NCBI RefSeq assembly: GCF_025244665.1
Contig: NZ_CP104205.1
Coordinates: 1,299,001 to 1,363,000 of the forward strand
Length of the DNA: 64,000 bases
Direction of reading: 5' to 3'
Source of the DNA: Maribacter litopenaei
Lineage (GTDB): Bacteria; Bacteroidota; Bacteroidia; Flavobacteriales; Flavobacteriaceae
This document shows, piece by piece, positions 1 through 12,811 of the stretch; the first letter of the stretch is position 1; each line of letters begins with the position of its first letter. The notes beneath the pieces were generated by a model that did not search any database, was not told the DNA's origin, and saw nothing but the letters and a program-made list of their open reading frames with translations. A program made the position numbers and the translations under genes.

Positions 1-108
1 TGCATACCAATCTCCCCCTCCCTGATACTTTAAAATGGCTATTTCCTGGGCACTAGTAGATGCAATAGTAACCACAAAAACCAGTAGGATGACTAATAAC
101 TTTTTCAT
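1..108 (-). CDS. DUF4159-type secreted protein, N-terminal fragment
   Basis: The first 36 codons are present; the gene runs off the left edge. The start ATG at 108-106 opens a clear signal peptide: a Lys-Lys start, a hydrophobic Leu/Val/Ile core, then a small-residue cleavage region ending Ser-Ala-Gln. The mature start EIAILKYQGGGDWYA resembles the beginning of DUF4159 proteins of Bacteroidota, which sit next to rsmE in related genomes as I recall. The function of DUF4159 is not established. The assignment rests on a short stretch. Confidence 0.6.
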   Translation of the reverse strand, partial: MKKLLVILLVFVVTIASTSAQEIAILKYQGGGDWYA

Positions 109-171
109 TGTTATAAACTTGTCATCCAAAAATAAGCAATAACTAGCTATGAAAAATAGGCCGAATTATAT

Positions 172-880
172 TTAGCCATTATTGATAATGGCCACGGTGG
201 TACAAGCTACTATGGCTGCAGTTTCTGTCCTTAGTCGATTTCTCCCCATGGAAACAGGAAGATAACCTTTCTCTTTAGCTAATTTGATTTCACGAATTGA
301 AAAGTCTCCTTCAGGACTGATCAAAATGGTAATGGGTTTATCTCGGAATAACGCGTCTTTTAAGTTCAAATCTCTCGGAATCATCGCAGTGTGCGATAAA
401 CAACCCGCCTTCCCTTGGTGCCTCAATAATTTCATTGAAATTGGTTAAGTCGTTCAATTTAGGTAAATAGGCCTGCATAGACTGTTTCATGGCGGATAGT
501 AAAACCTTATTATAGCGATTCAATTTTATTGTTTTACGTTCCGAATGTTCGCAAACAACAGGTGTTATTTCATTGACTCCTATCTCCGTTGCCTTCTCCA
601 AAAACCACTCGAACCTGTCATTCAGTTTAGTGGGAGCTACAATCATATGTAACCAGTAATTTTTTGGGTGAACCTTTTTTACCCCTGTAATTTCTACAGC
701 GCATTTTTTTGGATTACTATCGGTAATTTTGGCACTTAGCATAAGACCTTTTCCGTTACTAATCAACACCTCGTCATTCACTTTCTTTCTTAGAACACGC
801 ACCATATGTTTGCTTTCTTCCGTATCAAATGAAAAATGGGAAGAGGTCTCATCCAAGTTGGGATTATAGAATAGTTGCAT
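172..880 (-). CDS. rsmE: 16S rRNA (uracil-1498-N3)-methyltransferase RsmE, frameshifted
   Basis: RsmE methylates N3 of U1498 in 16S rRNA using SAM. Start MQLFYNPN is the family's usual beginning, so I prefer 880 to the longer reading frame. The N-terminal PUA-like part holds HMVRVLRKK. The central SPOUT part has KATEIGVNEITPVVCEHSER, and the C-terminal SAM knot has ISPEGDFS and a tail with MGRNRLRTETAA. The frame breaks at 373-378, where TCTCGG stands for TCTGG; removing one base gives 236 codons, normal for the family. Another TCTCGG at 341-346 is in frame and appears native. Ends 10 bases from tsaD, same strand. Confidence 0.93.
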
Positions 881-890
881 GTTTAAGAAG

Positions 891-1909
891 TTAAGTTGTA
901 TCGAGCTTTGGCAGAAGTATCTTGGTCGCAAACAGACCGGATTTGTATTTATAATAACCTACAATTCCGATCATCCCAGCATTGTCCGTGCAAAATTCAA
1001 AATTAGGGATATAGGTATTCCAACCTAGATCCTCTTCGGCATCATTTAGTGCTTTTCTTATACTGGAGTTTGCAGAGACTCCTCCACCAATAGCAATGTT
1101 TTTTATGCCTGTTTTTTTAACGGCCTTTTTAAGTTTTACCATTAAAATATTGACAATGGTATATTGTATGGATGCACAAATGTCCTCCAAATTTTCATCT
1201 ATGAAATTTGGATTTTTGGAGGTTTGCTTCTGTATAAAATAAAGGATGCTCGTTTTAAGTCCGCTAAAACTAAAATTCAAATCCTTTACTTTGGGTTTTG
1301 GGAATTCGAATGCTAGCGGATTTCCGGATGCCGCATATTTGTCTATTAACGGCCCTCCGGGATAGGGGAGGCCAAGGATTTTAGCGCTCTTATCAAACGC
1401 CTCGCCTACGGCATCGTCCAGGGTTTGTCCCAAGATTTCCATGTCAAAATAATCTTTCACCTTAACGATTTGAGTATGTCCTCCGCTAATGGTCAGGGCA
1501 ATAAAGGGAAATTACGGGGTTTTCATGTTTTCGGCCCTTATAAAATGTGCCAAAATATGGGCCTGCATGTGATTTACTTCAATCAGGGGAATCTCCAAGG
1601 CAAGTGACAACGACTTGGCAAATGAAGTGCCCACCAACAGGGAACCAAGTAGACCAGGTCCTCTTGTAAAAGCTATGGCGGATAATTGTTTTTTATCGAT
1701 ATTTGCTCTAGCTAAAGCTTGGTTCGTAACAGGGACGATATTTTGTTGATGTGCACGCGAGGCAAGCTCGGCACGACCCCGCCGTATTCCTCGTGAATTT
1801 TTTGGGAAGCGACCACATTGCTGAGTATAGTGTCGTTTTTTAAGACTGCCACGGAAGTATCGTCGCAGGAGGATTCAATGGCGTGAATATAAATAGTTTC
1901 GTTTTCCAA
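891..1909 (-). CDS. tsaD: tRNA N6-adenosine threonylcarbamoyltransferase TsaD, two apparent sequence errors
   Basis: TsaD transfers the threonylcarbamoyl group to A37 of ANN-decoding tRNAs and is generally essential. Visible motifs are [11 protein letters not shown] at the N terminus, the metal-binding [10 protein letters not shown] segment (reading across about 1570), ISGGHTQ after it, [15 protein letters not shown], and [11 protein letters not shown] near the C terminus. Two defects interrupt it. At about 1775 the expected VPELASR needs CCAGAG where CCGAG is seen. A TAA at 1512-1514 sits where Glu or Asp is expected before FPFIALT. With one base restored the length is 340 codons, the usual size. 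Loss of an essential gene is unlikely, so I read these as sequencing errors. The start is probably TTG at 1909, with no ATG nearby. Confidence 0.92.
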
Positions 1910-1993
1910 CAGGTTTGGAATAAAAATTGAAATACAAAGGTAAAACATAATAGCCCTATCAAAAAACTTAGAAAAATACTGGTTAGAACACTT

Positions 1994-4900
1994 TTGGTTC
2001 TTTTATTGACCTGTGTTTTAGGGACTATTGTACTCTCTTTGCCCATTGTTCAGACTACCTTGGCCAAGTATGCCACAGACTCAATAAATGAGGAATTCGG
2101 GACACATATCAATGTAGAAAGGTTAAGGGTCTCCCTCATATCTTGGGACACTTCATTAAAGGGCGTTTTTGTGGAGGACTACAAGCAGGACACGCTTTTT
2201 TATATCAATGAATTAAAAACTTCTATCGTTAGCATAGGTAATTTGGCCAAGGGGCGGTTGGAGTTTGGGGATATTGAAATTGACGAACTTCATTTTAAAC
2301 TGAAAACCTATTACGGCGAGCAGGAAACGAATATCAACGTTTTTGTTGATAAGTTGGACGATGGCAAGCCCAGGGCACCTGGAACTCCACCTTTCTTTTT
2401 CTCATCTTCTTTTGTGGATATAGAAAATAGTAGGTTTCAATATATTGACGAGAATTTGGAAAATGAAGAGGCCCTACACTTTAAAAATCTAAAAATACAG
2501 GCAAACGATTTTCAAATCTTAGGTCCGGAAGTGACTGCAGATATTGATAAAATGTCCTTTTTTAGTAAAAGGGGCATACAAGTTGAAAATTTGAAAACCG
2601 ACTTTAAATACACAAAGGAACAAATGCGTTTTGATTCCCTTCAAATAAAAACGCCACTTTCCGAGCTTGATGGAAATATCGTTTTCAACTACAATCGAGA
2701 GGATTTTCAGGATTTTTTGAACAAGGTAAACTTGGTGGCAGATTTTCAGGAATCTACAGTTTCATTTGATGAAATCAATCTAATTTATAACGAGTTCGGC
2801 CAGGGTAAAACAGCAACCCTTACTACCAATTTAAGTGGAGTTTTGAACGATCTCAATATTAATAATTTGTTTTTGGTTTCCGACAACACTGGTATAAGGG
2901 GGGATTTTAATTTTAAGCATCTTTTTAACAAACAAAAATCCTTTATACTGGATGCCAACATGCGTAATGTGACCAGTAGTTATTACCAGTTAAATGCACT
3001 TTTGCCAAATTTCATTGGGAATTCATTACCGTCCACCTTTAGTAAATTAGGACAATTCACTATTAGGGGAGAGGCCCTTGTAACCGATTCCTCCATAGAT
3101 GCCAAGGTAAACCTCAACACTGCGGTTGGCGATAGCTATTCGGATATTGTACTGTCCAATTTCAACAATATTGATAATGCTACATATACGGGTTTCATTT
3201 CTCTAATTGATTTTGACCTTGGGAATTTTGTAAATAGTAAAAGCCTGGGAAAGACCAATCTTGACTTTAATGTGGAGGGTCAGGGGTTTGTAACCGAAAA
3301 GCTGAATACAGAGGTAATCGGTCAGATTTACTCTATAGAATTCAATAACTATAACTATCAGGATATCAAGGTTTCCGGTATTTTGAAAGAACAGCTGTTT
3401 GATGGTTCCCTGACGAGTAATGATGAAAATTTAAAGTTCAATTTTAAGGGTCTTGCAGATTTTGGCGAGGAAAGCAATAATTTCAACTTTAAGGCATCCG
3501 TTGATTATGCCGACTTAAGGAAGTTGAATTTTATCAATGATAGTGTTTCCATATTCAAAGGTGATGTTAGCATGAACATAAGGGGTAATACCTTGGATAA
3601 CATCGTTGGAGATGTAAATTTTACCAAGACGAATTTTCAAAATAAAAACGACACCTATTACTTTGAGGATTTTACCATTACCTCCACTTTTGAAAGTGAC
3701 TCTATTAGAGTTGTAGATATTAATTCTCCGAGATATCATTACCGGATTTATGAAAGGTAATTTTAGGGTGAGGGAGTTGGGTAAGTTGGTTCAGAATTCA
3801 ATTGGTAGCATTTATACAAATTATCGTCCTTTTAAAATTTCAAGTGGACAAAACCTCACTTTTAATTTTAAGATTTACAATAAAATTGTCGATGTTTTCT
3901 TTCCGAAGTCCGGTTTGACCCCAACACTTTTATCCGAGGTAAAATTGTATCTGACGAAGGTGATTTTAAACTTAATTTTGAATCTCCCAGTATAGTTGCT
4001 TTTGGTAATGAAGCCGATAGTATCGTCGTAAATATTGATAATAAAAACCCTTTGTTCAATACCTATGTTTCGGTGGGAGACTTAAAGACCCCCTATTATA
4101 ACGTAAAGGATTTTAATCTGATAAACACAACGTTAAAGGACACTTTGTTCTTTAGGTCAGAATTTAAAGGAGGTAGTGAATATAATGATAGTTACAACCT
4201 TAACTTTTATCACACTTTTAATGCTGAAAATAAATCAGTCATCGGTCTTAAGACGTCTGATGTAAGTTTTAAAGGCAATAAATGGATTTTGAACAAAGAT
4301 GGGAATACCAAAAACAAAGTAATCTTAAATAGAGCTTTAGACAGTATTTCCATTGAGGAAATTGTAATGAACAACGATGAGCAGGAGCAAATTCGCTTAC
4401 GTGGACAACTTGCGGACTCGACGTACAAGGACCTTCAGCTTCAATTTAAAATTGTATCCCTGAACAAAATTACACCGGTAATCGACAGTCTAAAGTTGCA
4501 AGGTGAAGTCAATGGAAATCTCAATATTCTACAAAAAGATGGTATCTATCTACCATCTTCAAATTTAAATATCGATGAATTTGCAATCAATGATATGGCA
4601 ATGGGAGATTTGGCCATTAGTATTGTCGGAAATAGGGATTTAACGGAGTTTCAGGTCAATTCGCAATTATCCGAAAATGGCATAGAGAAATTTGGTGTCG
4701 TGGGTAAAATCGAAAACAAGGAAGAAATGCCCACGGCTAATTTGGTCGCGAACTTCAGTAAGTTTCCTTTAGAACCTTTCAACCCATTAGGGGAGGGGGT
4801 TATAGACCATATAAGGGGTGATTTAGAAGGTCGTGTCAATATTACAGGCCCTGTGGACAATCCTAATTTCAATGGGTTGGTCACCTTGGATAATGCTGGA

Positions 4901-6427
4901 ATTGCCATTCCATATTTAAATGTAGACTACAGCTTTGCTCCAGCATCACGGGTGCGTTTGGAAAATCAAACATTTGATTTTGAAAACATTGCCCTTTCGG
5001 ATGTTGCTATGGGGACTCGCGCAAATCTGGACGGTACCATTACACATAGTTATTTCGATAATTGGGTGCTTAATTTTAATGTGAACACCAATAATAATCG
5101 ATTCTTGATATTAAATACCGAATTTAAGGAAGGTGACTTGTATTACGGTACGGGATATCTTAATGGTACTGGAAGAATTTATGGATCTACCACAGCATTG
5201 AATATTACTGTGGATGGGGAAACGGCCAGGGGAACTTCATTAAAAATACCCTTGAGCGATGTGGCGAGTGTTGGGGATTATTCATTTATCAACTTTTTGG
5301 AGAAGGATAATATAAAATCTATCGACGGGCAACGACAGTTGAAGGATTACCAAGGTTTGGAATTGGAATTCAATTTGGACGTTACACCTGAGGCCGAAGT
5401 GGAAATTGTCACTGACACTAGAACGGGAAGTTCCCTCAAAGGTACTGGGGAAGGAATCCTTTTGATTCAAATAAATACGAACGGTAAATTTGAAATGTAT
5501 GGTGATTTCGTTGTGGTTACCGGGCAGTTCAGGTATAAATTCGGTGGTATTATTGATAAGACTTTTACAGTGGAGCCTGGGGGGCAAATAAACTGGGATC
5601 AAAAACCCTTGGAGGCACAATTGAATATGGAGGCGGTTTATTCACTTACGGCAAACCCTGCACCCTTATTGGAAAACCAAGGATATACCGGAAGAATTCC
5701 TACAGATGTAATTATTCGTTTAACAGGGGAGTTACAAAACCCCGATATTGAATTTGGGATCAATTTCCCCAGTACCAACTCCATTGTAAAGTCAGAACTA
5801 GAGTATGCTTTACAGGATCCCACGGTTGCTGAGAAAAATGCCATATTCCTTTTGGCCCAAGGAAACTTTGTTAATGATCAAAGTGGTATCAATCAGCAAG
5901 CCATTACGGGTAACTTGGTCCAGAGTGCCTCAGGTATCTTAAACTCAATTCTTGGTGGAGGAAATGATAAGTTGAATTTTGGTCTGTCCTATGAACAAGG
6001 CTATCAAAGTACCGAATTAGAAACGGACGATAGGATAGGCGTAACGGTCTCTACTCAAATTTCCGATAGGGTGTTGTTCAATGGAAAGGTTGGAGTGCCA
6101 GTAGGTGGCGCTAGTGAAACCCTTGTGGCTGGGGACTTTGAAATTCAGGTTTTATTGAACGAAGAAGGTAGTTTAAGCGCTAAATTTTTTAGTAGACAGA
6201 GTGAGATTCAGGCATTTCTTCCCGATCAACAAGGGTCTACCCAAGGAGCGGGTTTGTCCTATGAGGTTGATTTCGATAGTTTTAGGGAACTATTCAGGAA
6301 AATCCTTAAGAAAGACGAAAAACAAGATTCTACGGACATTAAGGTGATTCAACAGCAGGAACCGCCTATTTCAGTTATGGGAAGGGATAGTTTGTTAAAC
6401 TTTTATGCAAAGCCAAAATCTTTCTAG
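1994..6427 (+). CDS. TamB/DUF490-like translocation and assembly module protein
   Basis: A large protein of about 1,478 residues after correction. It starts with a membrane anchor ([18 protein letters not shown]), continues with long beta-rich repeats, and ends in a DUF490/TamB-type C-terminal domain (about 4.8-6.3 kb; [37 protein letters not shown]). TamB family proteins span the periplasm and support outer-membrane protein or lipid transport. The frame is open upstream to 1931, encoding a basic stretch ([10 protein letters not shown]) typical of a true N terminus, but no ATG is visible, so TTG at 1994 is only a placeholder. Frame breaks: CCGAGA at 3728-3733 (insertion) and CCGAAG near 3903 (deletion); both are repaired by CCAGA. 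It diverges from tsaD. Confidence 0.85.
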
Positions 6428-6578
6428 ATCACTTTTTCAATTTGATATTGCGATCTATTGTTAAGCAAACATAGGTTTATGTCATATTTTGGTTAAAATG
6501 TAACATCATTACTATTTTTAAGCATTTATGTTGAAATGGATTGGTAACACATTTCGTAATTGAAAGAAGTTTTACTAA

Positions 6579-7586
<1,008 letters not shown>

Positions 7587-7609
7587 ATTATAATCGATAA
7601 AAACAATAG

Positions 7610-8615
<1,006 letters not shown>

Positions 8616-8635
8616 TAGGCAATTAGATTTCATAG

Positions 8636-8686
8636 GATAATCCTGTGAATAAGGTATTTTTTCCTTATTTTCAGGATTATTTTTTA
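8636..8686 (+). terminator. Rho-independent terminator after gap
   Basis: A long inverted repeat pairs ATAATCCTG (8637-8645) with CAGGATTAT (8672-8680), extended by GAATAAGG pairing with CCTTATTTTC, followed by a T run from 8681. It ends the pfkA-gap unit and lies just before the next gene. Confidence 0.8.
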
Positions 8687-8697
8687 AATATCAAGGC

Positions 8698-9549
8698 ATG
8701 ATTTTAATTGTTGATAGTGGGGCGACCAAATCTGATTGGATCGCATTGGATGATAATGGCGATCAGCTCTTTTTGACCCGGACCTTAGGTTTGAGTCCTG
8801 AAGTGTTGACAAAGGATGTTATCGAGGACAGGTTGGCGAATAACTTTGAGCTTTCCAAGAACAGGGAGGATGTAACCCATTTGTTTTTTTACGGAGCTGG
8901 GTGTGGTACAGATCGGATGAAGAATTTCCTAAAGGATATATTCAAGGACTTTTTTCCCAATGCCGTGGCCGATGTAAAGGAAGATACCTACGCAGCTATA
9001 TTTGCCACCACCAAGGTTGGGCAACAGGGAATCGTGTGTATTTTGGGCACAGGTTCCAATTGTAGTTATTATGATGGAGAAAAACTGCATCAGAAAGTAA
9101 CGTCCTTAGGTTACATTCCAATGGATGATGGTAGTGGAAACTTCTTTGGCCGTAAATTGATAAGGGATTATTACTTCAACAAAATACCCAAGGATTTAGC
9201 CGAAAAGTTTGCCAGCCAATATAATTTGGAGGCAGATGTGATAAAAGACAATTTATACAAGCAGCCAAATCCAAATACCTATCTAGCAACATTTGCCGGA
9301 TTTTTAATAGAAAACAAAGAGCATCCGTATTCAAGAGGTGTTATTGATAAAGGCTTTCAGCAATTTATCAACAATTACATCATGCAGTTCGATTTAGCAA
9401 CAAAGGTTCCAATCAATTTTGTTGGAAGTATAGCCTATTATCTGCGGGATGAACTAACCACAGTATTAAAACGAAACGATTTAATAGTAGGGGTGATTAG
9501 ACAAAAGCCGATTGAAGGGTTGGTCGTCTTCCACCGTGAAAATATGTAG
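8698..9549 (+). CDS. BadF/BadG-type ATPase, N-acetylglucosamine kinase-like
   Basis: An intact 283-residue protein of the ASKHA fold. It has the phosphate-1 motif VDSGATKSDW at the N terminus, a phosphate-2 motif ILGTGSNCSYYD near residue 120, DDGSGNFFGRKLI in the middle and an adenosine-type GSIAYYL near residue 240. Family members (eukaryotic GlcNAc kinase-like proteins and BadF-type activators) phosphorylate amino sugars or activate dehydratases. The sequence around GSGNFFGR fits the sugar-kinase branch commonly found in Bacteroidota next to glycolytic genes, so a role in amino-sugar recycling is an inference. It is one of the few long genes here without an apparent frameshift. Confidence 0.8.
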   Translation: MILIVDSGATKSDWIALDDNGDQLFLTRTLGLSPEVLTKDVIEDRLANNFELSKNREDVTHLFFYGAGCGTDRMKNFLKDIFKDFFPNAVADVKEDTYAAIFATTKVGQQGIVCILGTGSNCSYYDGEKLHQKVTSLGYIPMDDGSGNFFGRKLIRDYYFNKIPKDLAEKFASQYNLEADVIKDNLYKQPNPNTYLATFAGFLIENKEHPYSRGVIDKGFQQFINNYIMQFDLATKVPINFVGSIAYYLRDELTTVLKRNDLIVGVIRQKPIEGLVVFHRENM

Positions 9550-9550
9550 C

Positions 9551-9934
9551 TTAAAACTGGACGGCTATCATAGAGATTTCCACATTCACAAATTTTGGTA
9601 GATTGGCCACTTCAACAGTTTCCCTAGCAGGTGCTGTGTCTGAATCAAAATAGGAACCATACACTTCATTTACATGAGCGAATTGATTCATATCGCTCAA
9701 AAAAATAGAGGATTTAACTACATTTTCAAAGGTCATTCCAGCTTCAAGCAGAATGGCCTTTAAATTTTCCATGGACTGCTTTGTCTCCTTTTTGATATTT
9801 CCCAAAACCAATTCACCTGTTTCCGGATTCATAGGAATTTGGCCGGAAATATACAGGGTACTTCCAATGAATACCGCTTGATTGTAAGGGCCAATTGGTG
9901 CTGGGGCCTTCGAAGTGTTTATTATTTTTTTCAT
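9551..9934 (-). CDS. RidA family reactive-intermediate deaminase
   Basis: A 127-residue protein typical of the RidA/YjgF family, which hydrolyses reactive enamine/imine intermediates released by PLP enzymes. Conserved features are APAPIGPYNQAV at the N terminus, SGQIPMNPETGEL, and the C-terminal ARETVEVANLPK with the substrate-binding Arg. It is convergent with the BadF-type kinase (one base apart) and lies just downstream of lptD on the same strand. Length and start are standard. Confidence 0.95.
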   Translation of the reverse strand: MKKIINTSKAPAPIGPYNQAVFIGSTLYISGQIPMNPETGELVLGNIKKETKQSMENLKAILLEAGMTFENVVKSSIFLSDMNQFAHVNEVYGSYFDSDTAPARETVEVANLPKFVNVEISMIAVQF

Positions 9935-9947
9935 AAAGCTTATTTTT

Positions 9948-12686
9948 TTAGTTTCTAAAAGGCTGACTTCTATTTTCCCATTTTAAATCGCTCAATATGG
10001 ATGCATCGATTCCGATGAAAAAGTACCACCGTCTATATTGCCCAAAAGGAGTCCAGTTAAAACGCATGGAGAAACTTTTTAAATCTCTTTGAAACCGTAA
10101 CTGTGTCAAGGTAAAACCTTTGTTTTTAAAATCATAACCGGAGAATCCACCCACTTTCCAGCGTGGTGATAATTCTATGTTCCCTGAAAACATCAAGGAA
10201 TGGGCGCTGAACTCATTTTGTCCGGCGCTGTTCAAGTAGCTGGCAGAGTACGCCAGCCTAAAATCCCAAGGGATTTTGGTTCCATAAACCGGGTTTTCCA
10301 CATTATCCCCTTTTTCCTTGGCTTTCACTGGATTGTCTCTAAAACTGTCCGCTTGGCCGAAAAGATCATCTGTCCTACCACCACTTTGGGCAACATAATC
10401 AAAGGGGTCTTCTTCCTCAAGACCTTCTTCCTCCTTCTTTTTCTTTCCAAACATTTCGCTATCAATGGAATAGGAAATATTTGCATTGGCTCCGGTCAAT
10501 CTAAATAGACTACCTCCATTATCAATGTTCCAGGTATCTATCCGTCTTCCGTTATTGTCAATGGCATAGGGGTCGAGACCAGCTGAAAAGTTTATGGACA
10601 TTTTTTTGTTCAAAATCGTAGTACCCCCGTTCAAGCTTAACGGACTTAACCTTAGCGAGTCTGATTCCAAGTTGTATGCCGTTGAAATATTTAAGTTGCT
10701 TAAAATTGGAATCTTTTTTGGTTCCGTTTTGGTAGAATCTTTGTCTCGGACTTTGGCCTCCAAAGTATTTGCAAGTGAAAAACTGAGACTATTGGAACGG
10801 CCCAGTCTTGGAGCACCGTTCAAGGTTCCGTCAAAACGACTGTATTGAACCACCCGGCCTTCAGCATTTATACCTTCTTCTATATATTCATCATAGTATT
10901 GTTCAAATGAGGGAGCATAACCGTAACTAAGTGTTGGTCTCATCACATGCCTCATTGCTTGGAATTTCTTGTCCTCACCAAAATTAAAAGTCCCGTAAAG
11001 GGTGGTTCCTATACTCGCGTTTAAATTATATTGTCCGTATCTGTCAAATCCACCAATACTATCAACCACCACACTTTCAGTTTCAGCATCGTAACTCCTT
11101 TGATAGGTCTCCATCGTCCAAACATCTTCATAGTTACCTCCCATGGTTACACTGAAGTACTTTGCTATTTTGAAGTTTGTGCTTATTGGAATCCGGTGTC
11201 CGGCACCAATTCTTGAATTGTCGAACATACGTCCGGTTAAAAAGTCTTCATCATTGGTAGTGAGTCGGTTTTGGGCATTCACATCATATTGAAAGTTTAT
11301 GTTCTGTATAGCTCCCTTTTTTATTCCGTCCCTCTTTGCAAAGGGAAATATACGCTCCATACTAGCCTGTAGTGTAGGAAGGGTCATGGTGATATTGTCC
11401 CGGTTGGTTTCCGTTGCCGTTGGTGAGGTTAATTGCGAATGTGTTGCCGTAATACTCATGTTCACCGAGGGATATGCCGGGAACGTTTTGGAGTATGATA
11501 TGGATGATGACAACGTGTTGTTTTGGGTATTGGGTAAATTACGCTGCTGAAGGGAGTTTCTATAATATTCACTACTCCCCAAATTCACCGAAGCCGAAAA
11601 CCTGGAATTAGGACTTGCCTTTTGATCCTGCGAATGTGAGAATTGTAAGTTCCAGTTTTTGGTCAAACTATAATCACTGAAACCCTTTTGACTGTTAACT
11701 AGATTCTCATATCTAAAGTTGATATTTCCCCTATATTTATATCTCTTGGTGTAAATGGATGCAGTTCTAAATCCCCAACTTCCATTGGTATAGAAATCAC
11801 CCGAAAATTCCACATTAGCATAGTCGCCTAATGGGGCATAATAGCCAAAGTCCTGTAAAAAATAACCTCGATCCGGGTCGTTCCCAAAAGTAGGCATTAG
11901 GACTCCAGGAGCGCTCCCCACGGATAAGGGAAAATATGCGAACGGCATTGCAATGGGCGTGGGTACATCGGCAATATAGAGGTTGCTAAACCCTGCGATC
12001 ACTTTTTTCTTGGGAACAAATTTGGCCTTTCTTACCCTTATATAATAATCGGGATTGATGGTATCCTGGGCAGTCGTAATTTTGGCCTCGCTGAGAAAAT
12101 ATACTGAATCGTTTTCTTTTTTAGTGATTTCTGCATACACCTTCATAGCGTCACTACCCAATTGACCGGCCGCCGCTTGCTGTTCTGTTCTAGAATTCCA
12201 AATAATGGCTTTTTGGGAATCGAAATTAAATCGGATGGAATCAGGAATAACTACATTGGAACCTTGCTTAAAGTAGGGTAGCTGGGTGTAATTGCCTACG
12301 GAGTCCTTAATTCTGCCCGCATACACTTCGTTCTTCACATAATCCATAATGATTATGCCCGCTTTTAACTCCGTATCCTGATAATAGATTTCAGCTTCGT
12401 TGTACAGATAAATTTTGTTCTCCCGTTGACTTAATTTAACAAAATCTTTGGCCTTATATGTAATGTTATCCAGTAACAGAGGAGGTTTTTTATTCAAGGA
12501 ATCCCTTTGAAGGGAATCTCTCAATACACTATCGTTTGCTATGGGTTTAGGAAGAAGTGGAGCCATGATAGTATCCCTTTGTGCCTTAATCTCAAGGGGA
12601 ACCACCTTGCCCTCTTGTGCTGTTACCGAAAATACACCAACAAAAAGTAGGAATAGGAAAAGTACGTTCTGTTTATTTGATTGCAA
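9948..12686 (-). CDS. lptD: LPS assembly outer-membrane protein LptD
   Basis: A 912-residue protein with an N-terminal signal peptide (LFLFLLFVGVFSVTAQ), an OstA/LptA-like beta-jellyroll domain (about residues 80-210, with YKAKDFVKLS, GIIIMDY and KVYAEITKKEN), then a very long beta-barrel region. In Bacteroidota this architecture is annotated as the putative LPS assembly protein LptD, which inserts LPS into the outer leaflet. Near residue 250 it has FAYFPLSVGSAPGVLMPTFG, characteristic of the family. The reading frame is uninterrupted over 2.7 kb, which stands out in this window. It is divergent from the amidase gene, whose predicted promoter overlaps its start. Confidence 0.92.
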   Translation of the reverse strand: MQSNKQNVLFLFLLFVGVFSVTAQEGKVVPLEIKAQRDTIMAPLLPKPIANDSVLRDSLQRDSLNKKPPLLLDNITYKAKDFVKLSQRENKIYLYNEAEIYYQDTELKAGIIIMDYVKNEVYAGRIKDSVGNYTQLPYFKQGSNVVIPDSIRFNFDSQKAIIWNSRTEQQAAAGQLGSDAMKVYAEITKKENDSVYFLSEAKITTAQDTINPDYYIRVRKAKFVPKKKVIAGFSNLYIADVPTPIAMPFAYFPLSVGSAPGVLMPTFGNDPDRGYFLQDFGYYAPLGDYANVEFSGDFYTNGSWGFRTASIYTKRYKYRGNINFRYENLVNSQKGFSDYSLTKNWNLQFSHSQDQKASPNSRFSASVNLGSSEYYRNSLQQRNLPNTQNNTLSSSISYSKTFPAYPSVNMSITATHSQLTSPTATETNRDNITMTLPTLQASMERIFPFAKRDGIKKGAIQNINFQYDVNAQNRLTTNDEDFLTGRMFDNSRIGAGHRIPISTNFKIAKYFSVTMGGNYEDVWTMETYQRSYDAETESVVVDSIGGFDRYGQYNLNASIGTTLYGTFNFGEDKKFQAMRHVMRPTLSYGYAPSFEQYYDEYIEEGINAEGRVVQYSRFDGTLNGAPRLGRSNSLSFSLANTLEAKVRDKDSTKTEPKKIPILSNLNISTAYNLESDSLRLSPLSLNGGTTILNKKMSINFSAGLDPYAIDNNGRRIDTWNIDNGGSLFRLTGANANISYSIDSEMFGKKKKEEEGLEEEDPFDYVAQSGGRTDDLFGQADSFRDNPVKAKEKGDNVENPVYGTKIPWDFRLAYSASYLNSAGQNEFSAHSLMFSGNIELSPRWKVGGFSGYDFKNKGFTLTQLRFQRDLKSFSMRFNWTPFGQYRRWYFFIGIDASILSDLKWENRSQPFRN

Positions 12687-12706
12687 GGCTATATATCCTA
12701 TTTTTG
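12676..12706 (+). promoter_or_regulatory. Bacteroidota-type sigma promoter for the amidase gene
   Basis: TTTG at 12676-12679, a 19-base spacer, and TATTTTTG at 12699-12706 match the Bacteroidota primary-sigma consensus (TTTG, about 19 bases, TAnnTTTG). The predicted start of transcription lies about 100 bases before the amidase start, leaving a moderately long leader. The -33 element lies inside the first codons of the divergent lptD. Confidence 0.55.
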
Positions 12707-12811
12707 TAAAGGTTTGGCAATCTATAAGCCACTAGATTCAGATGCCAAACTTACATATATTTTTTATTCTCTTTACAGGGTGTTACCATAAATTTAACCA
12801 TATAAAGAGAT

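Noticed and set aside
341-346. TCTCGG in rsmE as another motif error
   Set aside because: Frame is continuous across it, so this copy appears native. The same holds for the in-frame CCGAGA at about 46515.
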